Origin: Cytobacillus oceanisediminis 2691
GTDB taxonomy: Bacteria > Bacillota > Bacilli > Bacillales > Cytobacillaceae
Assembly: GCF_000294775.2 (NCBI RefSeq)
Contig: NZ_CP015506.1
Location: 4,687,501 to 4,751,500 of the forward strand
Length of the DNA: 64,000 nt
Reading direction: 5' to 3'
Numbering within the stretch: position 1 is the stretch's first letter; each line of letters begins with the position of its first letter. Below are positions 1 to 8,426 of the stretch, piece by piece. The position numbers were made by a program, and so were the translations under genes. The notes under the pieces were generated by a model. It searched no databases, was not told the DNA's origin, and saw nothing but the letters and a program-made list of their open reading frames with translations.

Positions 1-286
1 ATCCCTCTGATTAACTACCATTTTTCTCTCCCCTCCCCTATTTTCGGTGTTAATCCCTCTGATTAACTACCATTTTTCTTTTACACCCTTATTTTCGGCG
101 TTAATCCCTCTGATTAACTACCATTTTTCTCTCCCCTCCCCTATTTTCGGCGTTAATCCTCCGATTAACTACCATTTTTCCCTCCCCTTCTTGTTTTCGG
201 TGTTAACTCTTCCGATTAACTACCATTTTCCTCTTGCCTCTCTTATTTTCGGTGTTAATCCATCTGACCTCCATTCACTTTTTCCT
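1..286. repeat. Tandem array of ~51-bp repeats
   Basis: Five consecutive units begin at 1, 53, 104, 156 and 206 (lengths 52, 51, 52, 50, 52) and a decayed sixth starts at 258. Each unit contains the core GATTAACTACCATTTTTC, then a C/T-rich tract, then ATTTTCGGNGTTA. Unit lengths near 51 keep a + strand frame mostly open, giving a repeated NYHF peptide, but this looks incidental. On the minus strand each unit carries a GGGGAGGG-like tract a few bases before an ATG. The array extends off the left edge of the window, so the total copy number is unknown. Confidence 0.9.
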
Positions 287-1205
287 CCCTTTGGCATGCT
301 TGGTAATAAGAAGCCTTCCCCCTCCCCTTTTTTTCATAATTTCTCACTAGTATCCTCTGCACCACTTTCCCGGAACCAATACCACCGCACCAATCTACTA
401 TTGTATTTGTAGTAATTTTCCTATCCGGAAACAAAACCGCAAATTCCTTTACACTTCTCAGTACTGCAGTATCCACCTTTTCTTTCGATCCACATTCCCC
501 GCAGGTTAAGTAACCTTGAGTAAAGCGGGCTAAAAACGAAGTACACGAACTGCATATAATCCCTTTCCTCAAAAGGTCATAAGTGTATTCTGGAATCCGA
601 ACATAGGGATTCTCCTTCAAGCAGCGGGCATTTAACTGTTCAGCCAGCTTCAGGTTTCTCGATTTCGCCGCATTAGGAATAGTTTTTAATTTCTCCAGGA
701 ATCGATTAAGCTGCGAAGGAAATACTGCAGGAATATTGATAGGAGCTTGATAAAGCTGAAAGCCGGGATTAATGAATATCAGATGTGATTTGATGGGAAG
801 ATGGTAGCCGAATTCTTTAAGGAGGCCCCGTAAAAGGGTTTCGCTTCTTTGCAGCTGGAGGAGGGGATTTTTTATTTCTGTTTTGGATAGCAGGGAATAC
901 CATCTTTCATTTTCTATGTAATAGTCCCCTTCATAGTTTTTTACTTCAAAGATGAATATAGTGCCGCCGGCGATAAGGAGAGTATCGATTTGGAAATGGG
1001 TATTGCTGTTTTCCAGCAATAGATCATTTAGAATAATGCAAGAGTCTGGCAAGTCCTGAAGCTCCCTATCAAAATGCTGCTCGCCTGCATAGCCCTTCTC
1101 TAAATGCAGATACTGATTTTCATTTTTCAAAGGCAGTTCCAGGCGGCGGGACAGAAAGCGGAGCATTTCCAGCTCCTTTGGTTCGAAACGGAGTCTGTTT
1201 ATCAT
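255..1205 (-). CDS. NERD-domain (nuclease-related) protein with C-terminal zinc ribbon
   Basis: A 316-residue protein with a NERD domain at about residues 36-150. A GE at 41-42, an aspartate in FQIDTLL (D74) and FEVKNY (E87, K89) form a PD-(D/E)XK-like nuclease core. Near the C-terminus a CSSC followed by a CGEC pair looks like a zinc ribbon. The family is suspected to process DNA or RNA, but its biological role is generally unknown. The ATG at 1205 is preferred to the GTG at 1208 because AAAGGA sits 8 bases upstream. The last codons (KVNGGQMD) and the stop lie in the decayed sixth copy of the tandem repeat, so the natural C-terminus may have been altered by the repeat. No signal peptide or membrane segment is seen. 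Confidence 0.85.
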   Translation of the reverse strand: MINRLRFEPKELEMLRFLSRRLELPLKNENQYLHLEKGYAGEQHFDRELQDLPDSCIILNDLLLENSNTHFQIDTLLIAGGTIFIFEVKNYEGDYYIENERWYSLLSKTEIKNPLLQLQRSETLLRGLLKEFGYHLPIKSHLIFINPGFQLYQAPINIPAVFPSQLNRFLEKLKTIPNAAKSRNLKLAEQLNARCLKENPYVRIPEYTYDLLRKGIICSSCTSFLARFTQGYLTCGECGSKEKVDTAVLRSVKEFAVLFPDRKITTNTIVDWCGGIGSGKVVQRILVRNYEKKGRGKASYYQACQREEKVNGGQMD

Positions 1206-1265
1206 CACTCACATCCTTTATCAAGATAATTTAATTTTATGAAAATTCCACCTGAACTACAAGCA

Positions 1266-1297
1266 AAATCCCCTTGGTTATACTAGCAAGGGGATTT
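1266..1297 (-). terminator. Rho-independent terminator after PH-domain gene
   Basis: Inverted repeat AAATCCCCTTG / CAAGGGGATTT with a 10-base loop, directly after the stop of the minus-strand PH-domain gene. The A/T arms give a short U-tract on the minus strand. Confidence 0.8.
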
Positions 1298-1670
1298 ATA
1301 GTACATATTCAGCAAGCACACTCTGCACTTCGTATATGTTCAAGTTTTTATTAAAATGCTTTTCAATTGGTTCGTCTGATCCTGAGATCCAAATTTTTAA
1401 TTCGGCCTCCAGATCGAAGCTGCCTGCGGTTTCAATGCTAAAATGGGTGATGTTTTTGTAAGGGATGGAATGATACTCGATTTTTTTCCCTGTGATTCCT
1501 TGCTTATCCACCAGAATCAGACGCTTGTTTGTAAAAATGAATAAATCGCGGACGAGCCTATAGGCTTTTTCAACCTGTTCACTCGGGGCAAGGACTGCTG
1601 AAAATTCCTCCTGAACCTCATTAATGTCCGCTTCAGATGCATTGCCGATAAAACCATCGAAAATTCCCAT
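1296..1670 (-). CDS. PH domain-containing protein (YvbH N-terminal type)
   Basis: A 124-residue cytosolic protein that is essentially one bacterial PH domain (bPH_1 type). The motif LFIFTNKRLILVDKQG is the typical first half and is followed by IEYHSIPYKNITHFSIETAG. The length matches the stand-alone family. Function in these proteins is unproven; they are often stress- or envelope-associated. GGAGG lies 8 bases before the ATG. The gene has its own terminator and sits alone on the minus strand between the NERD and SOD genes. Confidence 0.85.
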   Translation of the reverse strand: MGIFDGFIGNASEADINEVQEEFSAVLAPSEQVEKAYRLVRDLFIFTNKRLILVDKQGITGKKIEYHSIPYKNITHFSIETAGSFDLEAELKIWISGSDEPIEKHFNKNLNIYEVQSVLAEYVL

Positions 1671-1768
1671 TTAACCAACCTCCATTATAAGGTTTAACTC
1701 CATTATACGGATCGTTCGGAAAAATTCCCAGTGATAAAGTCTCCCCTGCCAGGAAAGCCTTCAATTAT

Positions 1769-2332
1769 TTATTCTTCTGTTGATTGATCGTCCTGTGCTT
1801 TTTTCTGTCCTTCTTCTTCTTTATCTTTTGAAATACGGCCGCAGGCAATGCGTTCTCCTGAATCTCCTGCCGGCTGAGTCATGCCATCATCTGGTCCATC
1901 ATGGATAACAATGGAAGTCCCTTCCTTTGTCAACAAAGAATTTTTGTCTTCTTTTAACGTGACTTGGGGCGCCATAAAGTCAATCTTAGCCTTGCCGTCA
2001 TCCTCAACAATCAGGTTGGGAAGATCACCCGCATGTGATCCTTTGGGATGAAGCAGCCCATGTTCCTTATTGTCAGGATTGAAATGATTCCCTGCCGATT
2101 TAAAGTCAGGAGGCTCGCATTTTGCTTCTTCATGGATATGGATGGCAAGTTCCCCCGGAGGAAGTCCGCTCAGACCCCCGCTCAACTTTACTCCGCTCGC
2201 CTGTTCCTGCACCTTAATTGTCCCTAATGAATCACCTGCAGCGTTAAACATTTCAACTTCCGTATTCGTAATGTTCTCTTCCCCGCAACCGGACAGAAGA
2301 AGAACAAAACCAAGCATCAGCGCTTTTTTCAT
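1769..2332 (-). CDS. sodC: Cu/Zn superoxide dismutase-like lipoprotein (YojM/SodC family)
   Basis: A 187-residue exported lipoprotein. The signal peptide ends in lipobox LSGC (C16), so the protein should be anchored outside the membrane. The Cu/Zn SOD fold is shown by HIH (H65, H67), AGNHFNP (H83), H91, SHAGDL (H100, D103) and IVIHDGP (H144), plus the disulfide pair C72 and C164. All copper ligands (H65, H67, H83, H144) and zinc ligands (H83, H91, H100, D103) are present. This differs from B. subtilis YojM, which is reported to lack two copper ligands. It should therefore be able to convert superoxide to H2O2 at the cell surface. The start at 2332 is chosen because GGAGGA lies 8 bases upstream; an in-frame codon at 2350 would lengthen the signal peptide without a ribosome site. 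The C-terminal ~20 residues are acidic and repetitive. Confidence 0.87.
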   Translation of the reverse strand: MKKALMLGFVLLLSGCGEENITNTEVEMFNAAGDSLGTIKVQEQASGVKLSGGLSGLPPGELAIHIHEEAKCEPPDFKSAGNHFNPDNKEHGLLHPKGSHAGDLPNLIVEDDGKAKIDFMAPQVTLKEDKNSLLTKEGTSIVIHDGPDDGMTQPAGDSGERIACGRISKDKEEEGQKKAQDDQSTEE

Positions 2333-2394
2333 GATTGAATCCTCCATCAAGACATTTTGTCTTTAGTGTTGCCCAATCACTTTATCAATAAACA

Positions 2395-2682
2395 AGAAAA
2401 GCGCAAGCTCCTTGCTCACCTAAGGAACGCAGACTAAGATCGCCTCGTCCTGTGGCAACGTCTGCATGACCCGCATCCTCCCAAAAGCTGTCGCTTTCGG
2501 TCATGCGATGTTTATGCTGACGAAGCCTTCCCTGTCCTGCGGGCCTCAGGCATAAGACGGTTCCTGTAAGAAGGCGTTCTTCCTTCTGAAAGGAAACGGC
2601 TTATGACCCCGAGTCCCTAGGAGCCGAAACTAGACAAGGTTGTGACCTCGAGGGGGTAGGCTGCTTGCGCTAGACAGTTATC
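2395..2682 (+). repeat. Dispersed hairpin repeat, long form (copy 1)
   Basis: This fills most of the gene-free stretch 2333-2701. The outer arms are GCGCAAGC near 2401 and GCTTGCGC near 2663, perfectly complementary. Inner elements are GCAGAC/GTCTGC, CGGCTTATGACCCCGAG and the shared end CTCGAGGGGGTAGGC followed by TAGACAGTTATC. The same modules recur near 8.4, 17.3, 34.1, 37.7, 39.2, 49.9, 56.3 and 62.3 kb. No coding signal is seen. Confidence 0.8.
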
Positions 2683-2701
2683 AAAGTTATAATTTCTTAA
2701 C

Positions 2702-2732
2702 AAAAAAAGAAGAACAGCTGCTCAGCTGTTCC
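2702..2732 (-). terminator. Terminator of the small membrane protein gene
   Basis: On the minus strand GGAACAGCTG, a short loop and CAGCTGTTC are followed by TTCTTTTTTT. The stem overlaps the stop codon of the 69-residue gene. Confidence 0.75.
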
Positions 2733-2931
2733 CCCCTTGTCTATTTTGCCTATCGATGCGCTCTTCAAGCTCTTTCGCCTTGGCTGCTTCGCGCTTTGAC
2801 ACACGGATAATTAATCTCATTGTAAGAATGGCCGCAACTAAAAAGATGGCAAACGTTACAGCTGCAGGGCCATATTCTGATTTATCTTCCGGAAAATATA
2901 GAAACAGCGACAGTACATACCATTGCAACAT
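2722..2931 (-). CDS. Small single-pass membrane protein, unknown function
   Basis: A 69-residue protein with an N-terminal hydrophobic stretch (about 4-14), a clear membrane helix at about 21-42, and a charged, Lys/Glu/Arg-rich tail that is probably cytoplasmic. I do not recognise the family. The ATG at 2931 is preferred to a TTG three codons earlier, since AAAGGA lies 9 bases before the ATG but touches the TTG. It has its own terminator and stands between a repeat and the cyclophilin gene. Confidence 0.65.
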   Translation of the reverse strand: MLQWYVLSLFLYFPEDKSEYGPAAVTFAIFLVAAILTMRLIIRVSKREAAKAKELEERIDRQNRQGGNS

Positions 2932-3013
2932 CCTAATCAATCCTTTCTGCTAAAAGCAGTGTCCACCCGAATTATTATATCAGCAATGATTACACAGTCC
3001 AATGTTTATACAC

Positions 3014-3748
3014 TTATTTTAAAACCTCTATCTTTTCAATGACCACATCTTCCGCTGGCTTGTCCTCTTCGGCAGTTTCAACTTCTGCGATACTGTCGAC
3101 TACATCCATTCCCTCAACAACCTGTCCAAAAACGGTGTGCTTATGGTCAAGCGTTGGTGTACCACCATTTTCATAAGCTTTAATAATATCTTCCGGATAA
3201 CCGGCCTTTTCCATTTGCCCTTTCAAGCTTGGATCAAGTCTCGTGTTCTGAACAATAAAGAATTGGCTACCGTTTGTATTCGGACCTGCATTTGCCATTG
3301 ATAGCGCACCGCGAATGTGAAAGAGCTCGTTGGAGAATTCATCTTCAAACGCTTCACCGTAAATGCTTTCTCCGCCCCTGCCGGTTCCCTCAGGGTCGCC
3401 TCCCTGGATCATAAATTCCTGAATGACACGGTGGAAAGTCACCCCATCGTAATAGCCATCTTCACTATGCTTAATGAAGTTTTCAACCGCTTTGGGAGCC
3501 TGATCCGGGAAAAGTTTAATTTTAATATTCCCTTTTGACGTCGGCATTTCCACCAGTCTTTCATTTCCCTCAACTTCTTCTGTTAATTGCGGAAAGCTGT
3601 CCGGTGCTTCTTCACTTGCCTGGTTATCTGTTTGGCTTTCTTCAGCAGCAGAACCATTTGCCTTGTCCTCTTCTTTTTCAGTGCTTGTCCCGCATGCTGC
3701 CAGGATCAGCATCAGAAAAAGAAGCGGTGCTAGAAAACGACATTTCAT
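3014..3748 (-). CDS. Cyclophilin-type peptidyl-prolyl isomerase lipoprotein
   Basis: A 244-residue protein. The signal peptide has lipobox LAAC (C19), followed by an acidic, low-complexity linker (about 20-60) and a cyclophilin domain from about residue 65 to the end. Diagnostic motifs are [21 protein letters not shown], with the catalytic arginine in FHRV, and [18 protein letters not shown]. It should speed proline cis-trans isomerisation of proteins emerging from the Sec system, tethered on the outer face of the membrane. It is larger than cytosolic PpiB because of the lipoprotein leader and linker. AGGAGG stands 8 bases before the ATG. It is monocistronic and divergent from kapB. Confidence 0.9.
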   Translation of the reverse strand: MKCRFLAPLLFLMLILAACGTSTEKEEDKANGSAAEESQTDNQASEEAPDSFPQLTEEVEGNERLVEMPTSKGNIKIKLFPDQAPKAVENFIKHSEDGYYDGVTFHRVIQEFMIQGGDPEGTGRGGESIYGEAFEDEFSNELFHIRGALSMANAGPNTNGSQFFIVQNTRLDPSLKGQMEKAGYPEDIIKAYENGGTPTLDHKHTVFGQVVEGMDVVDSIAEVETAEEDKPAEDVVIEKIEVLK

Positions 3749-3807
3749 TTTCTCATCCTCCTATGAAAAAACTAATCATTTTTTAGCTTACCTGATTTAT
3801 TGAAAAT

Positions 3808-3836
3808 TTGCACTTTGTTTTTTCAAGCTTCATAAT
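3808..3836 (+). promoter_or_regulatory. Sigma-A-type promoter of kapB
   Basis: TTGCAC (3808-3813), a 17-base spacer and CATAAT (3831-3836) lie 33 bases before the kapB start. This suggests kapB has its own promoter here. Confidence 0.6.
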
Positions 3837-3869
3837 AGGGCTAAAGAAAAATGAAAAGGAGAGGTTAGA

Positions 3870-4250
3870 TTGGCAGAAGTAAAGATCGGCGATAGAGTAA
3901 CAGCCATCTATAAAACAGGCAAGTATATCGGGGAAGTTACAGACATCCGGCCACAGCATTACCTGGTCAGAGTGCTTGCGGTCTTAAAGCATCCAATGCA
4001 GGGCGACTTGCATAATCCTAAAGAGGCGGACGTGATGCTTTTCCATGAGCGCCGCGCGCTTGCATACAGAGAGCAGACCAATGTGCCTAAGCAGATGGTA
4101 AAGCCCTTTAGTGAAGAAATACCAGATTATAAGGATTCGCTGCAAATAGCTTTGGATAAAATGAGAACGGAGCTGGAAGGAGATTCTTCTCCCTGGGCAG
4201 AACAAAGCATAAGGAATCTTGACTCATTGGAAAAGGATTATTTTAAGTAA
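3870..4250 (+). CDS. kapB: Kinase-associated lipoprotein B family protein KapB
   Basis: A 126-residue protein starting at TTG, with AAAGGAGAGG upstream. The N-terminal half resembles a small beta-barrel (MAEVKIGDRVTAIYKTGKY) as in KapB, which in B. subtilis is required for KinB-driven phosphorylation of the sporulation phosphorelay. Length and sequence match KapB. No lipobox or signal peptide is visible, so the lipoprotein name is historical. In B. subtilis kapB follows kinB, but no kinase gene precedes it here; the upstream gene is a divergent cyclophilin. It converges on kapD through a shared terminator. Confidence 0.85.
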   Translation: MAEVKIGDRVTAIYKTGKYIGEVTDIRPQHYLVRVLAVLKHPMQGDLHNPKEADVMLFHERRALAYREQTNVPKQMVKPFSEEIPDYKDSLQIALDKMRTELEGDSSPWAEQSIRNLDSLEKDYFK

Positions 4251-4257
4251 AATGAAA

Positions 4258-4290
4258 ACAAGCCAAATCATTTTGATGGATTTGGCTTGT
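4258..4290. terminator. Bidirectional terminator between kapB and kapD
   Basis: ACAAGCCAAATC and GATTTGGCTTGT form a 12-bp perfect stem with a 9-base loop between two converging genes. Confidence 0.8.
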
Positions 4291-4910
4291 CAGGCAAATT
4301 TATTAAACAGTTTCGAGAAGTCCACCCGATCGCCAATAGTAGTAGGTTCCGGCTTCTGCAGATATTTCTTATCTTTTTCTACCAATCTGAAAATATTGTA
4401 AGTCGTTAAGGCATCATCCAAAGCCCGGTGATGTTTTCCTGTTCCTTCCTTGCCATATTCCTGAACGGCTTTCCATAATCCTGTCTGGTTTTGATCCCCG
4501 AAGAAACGCTTATATTCCATCGAAAGATCCACTTCCCTGCCTCTGAACGGAAAGTCAACTCCAGCGTGGGTACAATTATTTCTAAGCACCTTCATATCCA
4601 TATTTCCCCACGTAACAATCGTGCATGGACGGTTTCTGTTCATATCTATCATTTTTTTCACGAGTTCAAGAAAATCGATGCCCTGGTCTACCTGTTCCTG
4701 TGTTATATGCAGAAAGGATTTGCAGCGCTCGGACAATTTCGGAAACCGGACGGGAGTTACATATGAAGAGAACTCTTCACAAACTTGATTGCCGATGACT
4801 GATACAATTCCCGCTTCGATAATTTCCGGAAAAAACCCTCTGAAAGCACTGCCTTTCTCAGGCATGGTAAACTCAAAATCAATAAATAGGTATTGGTGTT
4901 CCTCCCCCAT
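4290..4910 (-). CDS. kapD: Sporulation inhibitor KapD, DEDDh 3'-5' exonuclease family
   Basis: A 206-residue exonuclease-fold protein. The catalytic residues of the DEDDh family are all visible: D11 and E13 in FIDFEFT, D105 in WGNMDMK, and H161 and D165 in HRALDDA. The length matches B. subtilis KapD (about 205 aa), which lowers activity of the KinA/KinB sporulation pathway. As the nuclease residues are intact, it may act on nucleic acid, but the substrate is not known. GCAGGTG precedes the ATG. It converges with kapB as in B. subtilis. Confidence 0.9.
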   Translation of the reverse strand: MGEEHQYLFIDFEFTMPEKGSAFRGFFPEIIEAGIVSVIGNQVCEEFSSYVTPVRFPKLSERCKSFLHITQEQVDQGIDFLELVKKMIDMNRNRPCTIVTWGNMDMKVLRNNCTHAGVDFPFRGREVDLSMEYKRFFGDQNQTGLWKAVQEYGKEGTGKHHRALDDALTTYNIFRLVEKDKKYLQKPEPTTIGDRVDFSKLFNKFA

Positions 4911-5105
4911 GTTTTCACCTGCTTTCCATTAGAAATTCACGCACATAATTTCTTATATTATAGCATGAAATATTTCAATTTTCTGAGTAAATTGCATTTA
5001 AGCCGGAATTTTTCAGCAGCGTCTGCCTTCTTAAAAAAAGCTTAACTCCTCAGAAAAAAAGCCGAAAAATAGGATAGAAGTTTAAAATAACGGAGGCGGA
5101 TTCCT

Positions 5106-6962
5106 TTGCGTTCCTGGTCTGGATTTATGATCATCATTCTCTTGCTTCCTATTTTTTCTTTACTGGTATTTGCTGTCTCTGCTGAATCGCAAAAGGTTCA
5201 GGGATTTCATGAGCTGCTGGATGAAAAGCTTGAAATAAAAGAAGTCAGCCTGCCCCAGACAAGTTATATTAAAGCAGGCAACGGCCAGGTAATCTCTGAA
5301 ATGGATCATCCGGTAAACAGAATCAGCCTATCGTCAGGTGACATTTCCCCTTTTCTTAAGGATGTTTTTATCACAGCGGAGGACCAGCACTTTTATGACC
5401 ATGCCGGATTCGATGTTGCTGCCATTGGACGTGCCCTGGCCATCAACATCCAATCGGATGATATTGAACAGGGGGCCAGCACCATTACCCAGCAGCTGGC
5501 TCGTAATATCTTTCTGAATCATGAACAATCCTATAACCGTAAGCTCAGTGAACTCCTATATGCATATGAACTGGAGAGGAAATTATCCAAAGAAAAAATT
5601 CTGGAATTGTATATTAACGCAATTTATTTCCATAATGGAGCTTACGGAATTGAGGCTGCTTCCCAGCTCTATTTTAAAAAAAGCGCCAAAGACCTGACCA
5701 AAGCTCAAGAAGCTTTTTTGGCTGCCATCCCAAACAACCCATCTTTATATGATCCTATGAAACACTTTAACCATACAAAAGAAAGGCAGGAGCGGCTGAT
5801 TGATCAATTAAAGGAAGAGCAGCTGATTTCGCCTAAGGAAGCAGAGAAGATGAAAAGTGAACGGATTCAGCTTCAGGTCAAACAAAGAATAGATTTATAT
5901 CCGGATTATGTTTCATATGTAGAAGCGGAGCTGCGTGAATTAATTTCTGTTAAAGAAGGCTATCAGGATAAGCTCCTAAAAGCAGGAGAGCAGGAAAAAG
6001 CATCATTGAGCGCCAAGCTTGATAAGAGAATATCCCAAATAATGGAGCAAGGCATAATCATTGAAACTGCCCTGAACCCTGCCCTTCAGGAAAAGGCTGC
6101 AAATTCCCTTAATAAGCGCCTGTCCTACAAGGATGTGGAAGGTGCAGCAGCCGTGATAGATAATGGATCACATGAAATAACAGCGCTTGCAGGCGGAAAG
6201 AATTATAAGAAATACAACTTTAATCGAGCTTTCCAGGCATACAGACAGCCCGGTTCCGCTATTAAGCCGCTGCTTGTTTATGCACCATACTTTGAGCACA
6301 CCAGCGCAGCCATTCATGATCAAGTGAATGCAGGACCTTTCTGCAAAAATGGGTATTGCCCCCAGAATTATGGCGGTGCCCGCTATGGATCGACAACACT
6401 CGAAAAAGCCTTTATTTATTCGTATAATACACCTGCAGTAAGACTGCTGGACGACATTGGAATTGAAAATGGTTTTCGTGATTTAGATAAGTTTGGTTTT
6501 AAAAAGGTTACAGATAAGGATCATGCCCTTTCTGCAGCTATAGGAGGTTTTACATACGGGATGACACCGCTTGAACTCACATCAGCATATACTGTGTTTG
6601 CAAATGATGGTTATTACCAGCCGGCAAGAGCCATCCGTAAAATCACTAACCTGAAAGGAAAATTGCTTTATAGCTGGGATGATTCTAAAACGCAGGTTTG
6701 GAGCGAAAAAACGATAGAAAAAGTGAGGAATTTAATGGCCAGGACCGTTCAATCCGGCACTGCACGGAAAGCACGTCTGCCAATTGGATATGCCGGCGGC
6801 AAAACAGGAACCACTAATGGCTATCATGATTTCTGGTTTGTGGGCTTGACTGGCCAGTATACAGCAGGTGTCTGGGTTGGAAAGGATCGGCCCGGAAATC
6901 TGGCTTCTATCGAATCGGCTTCTCCCCAGCTGCTGATTTGGAAGGATATAATGTCTGATTAA
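5106..6962 (+). CDS. pbpD: Class A penicillin-binding protein 4, PbpD
   Basis: A 618-residue bifunctional peptidoglycan synthase. An N-terminal membrane anchor (about 7-25) precedes a glycosyltransferase domain with the catalytic motif EDQHFYDH (92-99) and GASTITQQLAR (123-133). A transpeptidase domain follows, with SxxK at S384-K387, SYN at 439-441 and KTG at 566-568. All catalytic motifs are intact. Length and position beside kapB/kapD match B. subtilis pbpD. It starts at TTG 5106 with GGAGG 9 bases upstream. It acts at the outer membrane face, polymerising lipid II and cross-linking stem peptides. It ends at a strong bidirectional terminator shared with yufK. Confidence 0.93.
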   Translation: MRSWSGFMIIILLLPIFSLLVFAVSAESQKVQGFHELLDEKLEIKEVSLPQTSYIKAGNGQVISEMDHPVNRISLSSGDISPFLKDVFITAEDQHFYDHAGFDVAAIGRALAINIQSDDIEQGASTITQQLARNIFLNHEQSYNRKLSELLYAYELERKLSKEKILELYINAIYFHNGAYGIEAASQLYFKKSAKDLTKAQEAFLAAIPNNPSLYDPMKHFNHTKERQERLIDQLKEEQLISPKEAEKMKSERIQLQVKQRIDLYPDYVSYVEAELRELISVKEGYQDKLLKAGEQEKASLSAKLDKRISQIMEQGIIIETALNPALQEKAANSLNKRLSYKDVEGAAAVIDNGSHEITALAGGKNYKKYNFNRAFQAYRQPGSAIKPLLVYAPYFEHTSAAIHDQVNAGPFCKNGYCPQNYGGARYGSTTLEKAFIYSYNTPAVRLLDDIGIENGFRDLDKFGFKKVTDKDHALSAAIGGFTYGMTPLELTSAYTVFANDGYYQPARAIRKITNLKGKLLYSWDDSKTQVWSEKTIEKVRNLMARTVQSGTARKARLPIGYAGGKTGTTNGYHDFWFVGLTGQYTAGVWVGKDRPGNLASIESASPQLLIWKDIMSD

Positions 6963-6978
6963 AATGATATGTTTACTT

Positions 6979-7010
6979 TAAAGGAGGCCCTTTACTGCGG
7001 CCTCCTTTTA
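6979..7010. terminator. Bidirectional terminator between pbpD and yufK
   Basis: AAAGGAGGCC / GGCCTCCTTT stem with a 9-base loop and T-rich flank. Confidence 0.85.
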
Positions 7011-7568
7011 CTATATCGGCAGACTTGCCATGATGCTGTTGTGTATTTTCAAAGAAAGATAGAGTATTCCTGTTAAAAGAGAAGACCAGACCATAACCTG
7101 AAAAAAAATCACACCAGCAATGCCGGATGCAGTCAATGAAGAACTGGCTTTATAAACAAAGTAACTGAAATAAATAAAGGTAGCGGCCGCAAAAAGGATG
7201 GCAATCCCGATATAACTGAATAAACTCAGAAGCGACAAAGCGCCTCCAATAAAATAGATGGCCGAACCTTGCCTCGACTTTGTCAGACTTTCCCCTTCCA
7301 GATCTTTAGAAAAGAACAGAAGTGACAGTCCATTGATCGTATCTGCCACCAATTTCAAGGCTGCAAACACCATAAAAAAAAGGACCAGGAGGAGGACCGT
7401 CAGTGACAGCTTTACGCCGCCTTCTGAAAAGAACTCTAGCATCCCCTGGAAAATTCCTGTCTTTTTCAGAAAATAAACTAATTCCATCTGGGTTTTTAAT
7501 GCCAGAGAAGTACTAAACAAAATAATCGCCAAAAGCGGAAAATAACTCGTCAGATATGTATTTTTCAT
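7011..7568 (-). CDS. yufK: YufK-family integral membrane protein (DUF5366)
   Basis: A 185-residue, strongly hydrophobic protein with five to six predicted membrane helices (roughly 6-25, 52-75, 100-118, 118-138, 147-172). Length and position next to pbpD match B. subtilis YufK. The function is unknown and no catalytic motif is seen. The ATG at 7568 is preceded by GATGGGGA. It converges with pbpD. Confidence 0.75.
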   Translation of the reverse strand: MKNTYLTSYFPLLAIILFSTSLALKTQMELVYFLKKTGIFQGMLEFFSEGGVKLSLTVLLLVLFFMVFAALKLVADTINGLSLLFFSKDLEGESLTKSRQGSAIYFIGGALSLLSLFSYIGIAILFAAATFIYFSYFVYKASSSLTASGIAGVIFFQVMVWSSLLTGILYLSLKIHNSIMASLPI

Positions 7569-7734
7569 TTTTCCCCATCCATATTTGTCTTTCTTTACTC
7601 TAGCTATCTATTATCAGTGATTTTCATAATTTTTACAACAGCTTATCCCTTCTGTATATTTTAGTGTTTCCTAGCATAGACATAAACCATATTCTAGTAA
7701 ATCTTGCATTAAATAGAGAAAAAGGGGGAAGGAA

Positions 7735-8277
7735 ATGAAAAAAGGAATATGCTGTTTTTTGTTTGCCGTATTGCTGTCAGTTCAGTACCTTATGCCTGCA
7801 AAAGCTGCTGATGCTGAAAAAGAGTTCGAGGACATACTTGAAGAACAGCTTCGCAGCACTATCCATTATTACAGCGAAGACTCCTTTTCAGTCATTGATG
7901 CATACGGGATGCAGGGGCAAGTAACAAAGATTGTTACACCTGATGACCCGCAAACATCAGAAAATGAAGAGGAAACTGAAGAATATTCATCTCACATTGG
8001 CATTGTTTTTTTGGAATTAGAACAAAAAAGAGATGGCTTATTTATTTTTAAGAAAAAAGATTTCTTTTACTATGATTATGACAAAAATGAATTCCTGACA
8101 GCATCCAATGTGCTCGGCAATGAATCAATCAGGGATTTTTTTGAAATGTATGCGGACGATATTGAAAAAAATATTACGCCCTTCTCCAAATTTCTCTTCT
8201 TATTCTTTCTTTCCTTCATCATTACGGTCCCTCTATTCATCATGATTTTTCATAACCGCGGCCAAAGTAAACTTTAA
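7735..8277 (+). CDS. Secreted/membrane-anchored protein of unknown function
   Basis: A 180-residue protein with an N-terminal signal peptide (cleavage likely after AKA at 22-24), an acidic extracytoplasmic domain of about 120 residues, and a C-terminal membrane helix at about 151-172 ending in a short basic tail. The middle contains an acidic run (SENEEETEEY) and a lysine-rich KKKDFFYYDYDKNE segment. I do not recognise the family. AAAGGGGGAAGG precedes the ATG. It has its own promoter-sized upstream gap and a clear terminator. Confidence 0.7.
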   Translation: MKKGICCFLFAVLLSVQYLMPAKAADAEKEFEDILEEQLRSTIHYYSEDSFSVIDAYGMQGQVTKIVTPDDPQTSENEEETEEYSSHIGIVFLELEQKRDGLFIFKKKDFFYYDYDKNEFLTASNVLGNESIRDFFEMYADDIEKNITPFSKFLFLFFLSFIITVPLFIMIFHNRGQSKL

Positions 8278-8289
8278 AACAGCAGTAAG

Positions 8290-8318
8290 AGAGGATGAGC
8301 CATTTCTCATCCTCTTCT
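8290..8318 (+). terminator. Terminator of the 180-aa gene
   Basis: AGAGGATGAG / CTCATCCTCT stem followed by TCTTGTTGT. Confidence 0.75.
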
Positions 8319-8330
8319 TGTTGTCTGGCT

Positions 8331-8426
8331 TCAAAAGGAACGCTTAGCCAGCTTTATCATCGCACTACTAAAAGCGGCAGCTTTTGGGAGGAGCGCCTGC
8401 CCCTCGAGGGGAGTCCGCTTTTCTTA
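8331..8426. repeat. Degenerate dispersed hairpin repeat (copy 2)
   Basis: Contains fragments of the dispersed element (AAGGAACGC, GAGCGCCTGCCCCTCGAGGGG). AAAAGCGG and CCGCTTTT enclose it, so it can fold and may serve as terminator for the 73-aa minus-strand gene that ends here. Confidence 0.5.

Noticed and set aside
1-286. CRISPR-like array
   Set aside because: The whole unit repeats, including the parts that would be spacers; there are no unique spacers and no cas genes.
47-412. + strand ORF with repeated NYHF peptide
   Set aside because: It is the translation of the tandem repeat, has no good ribosome site at its start, and overlaps the NERD gene.
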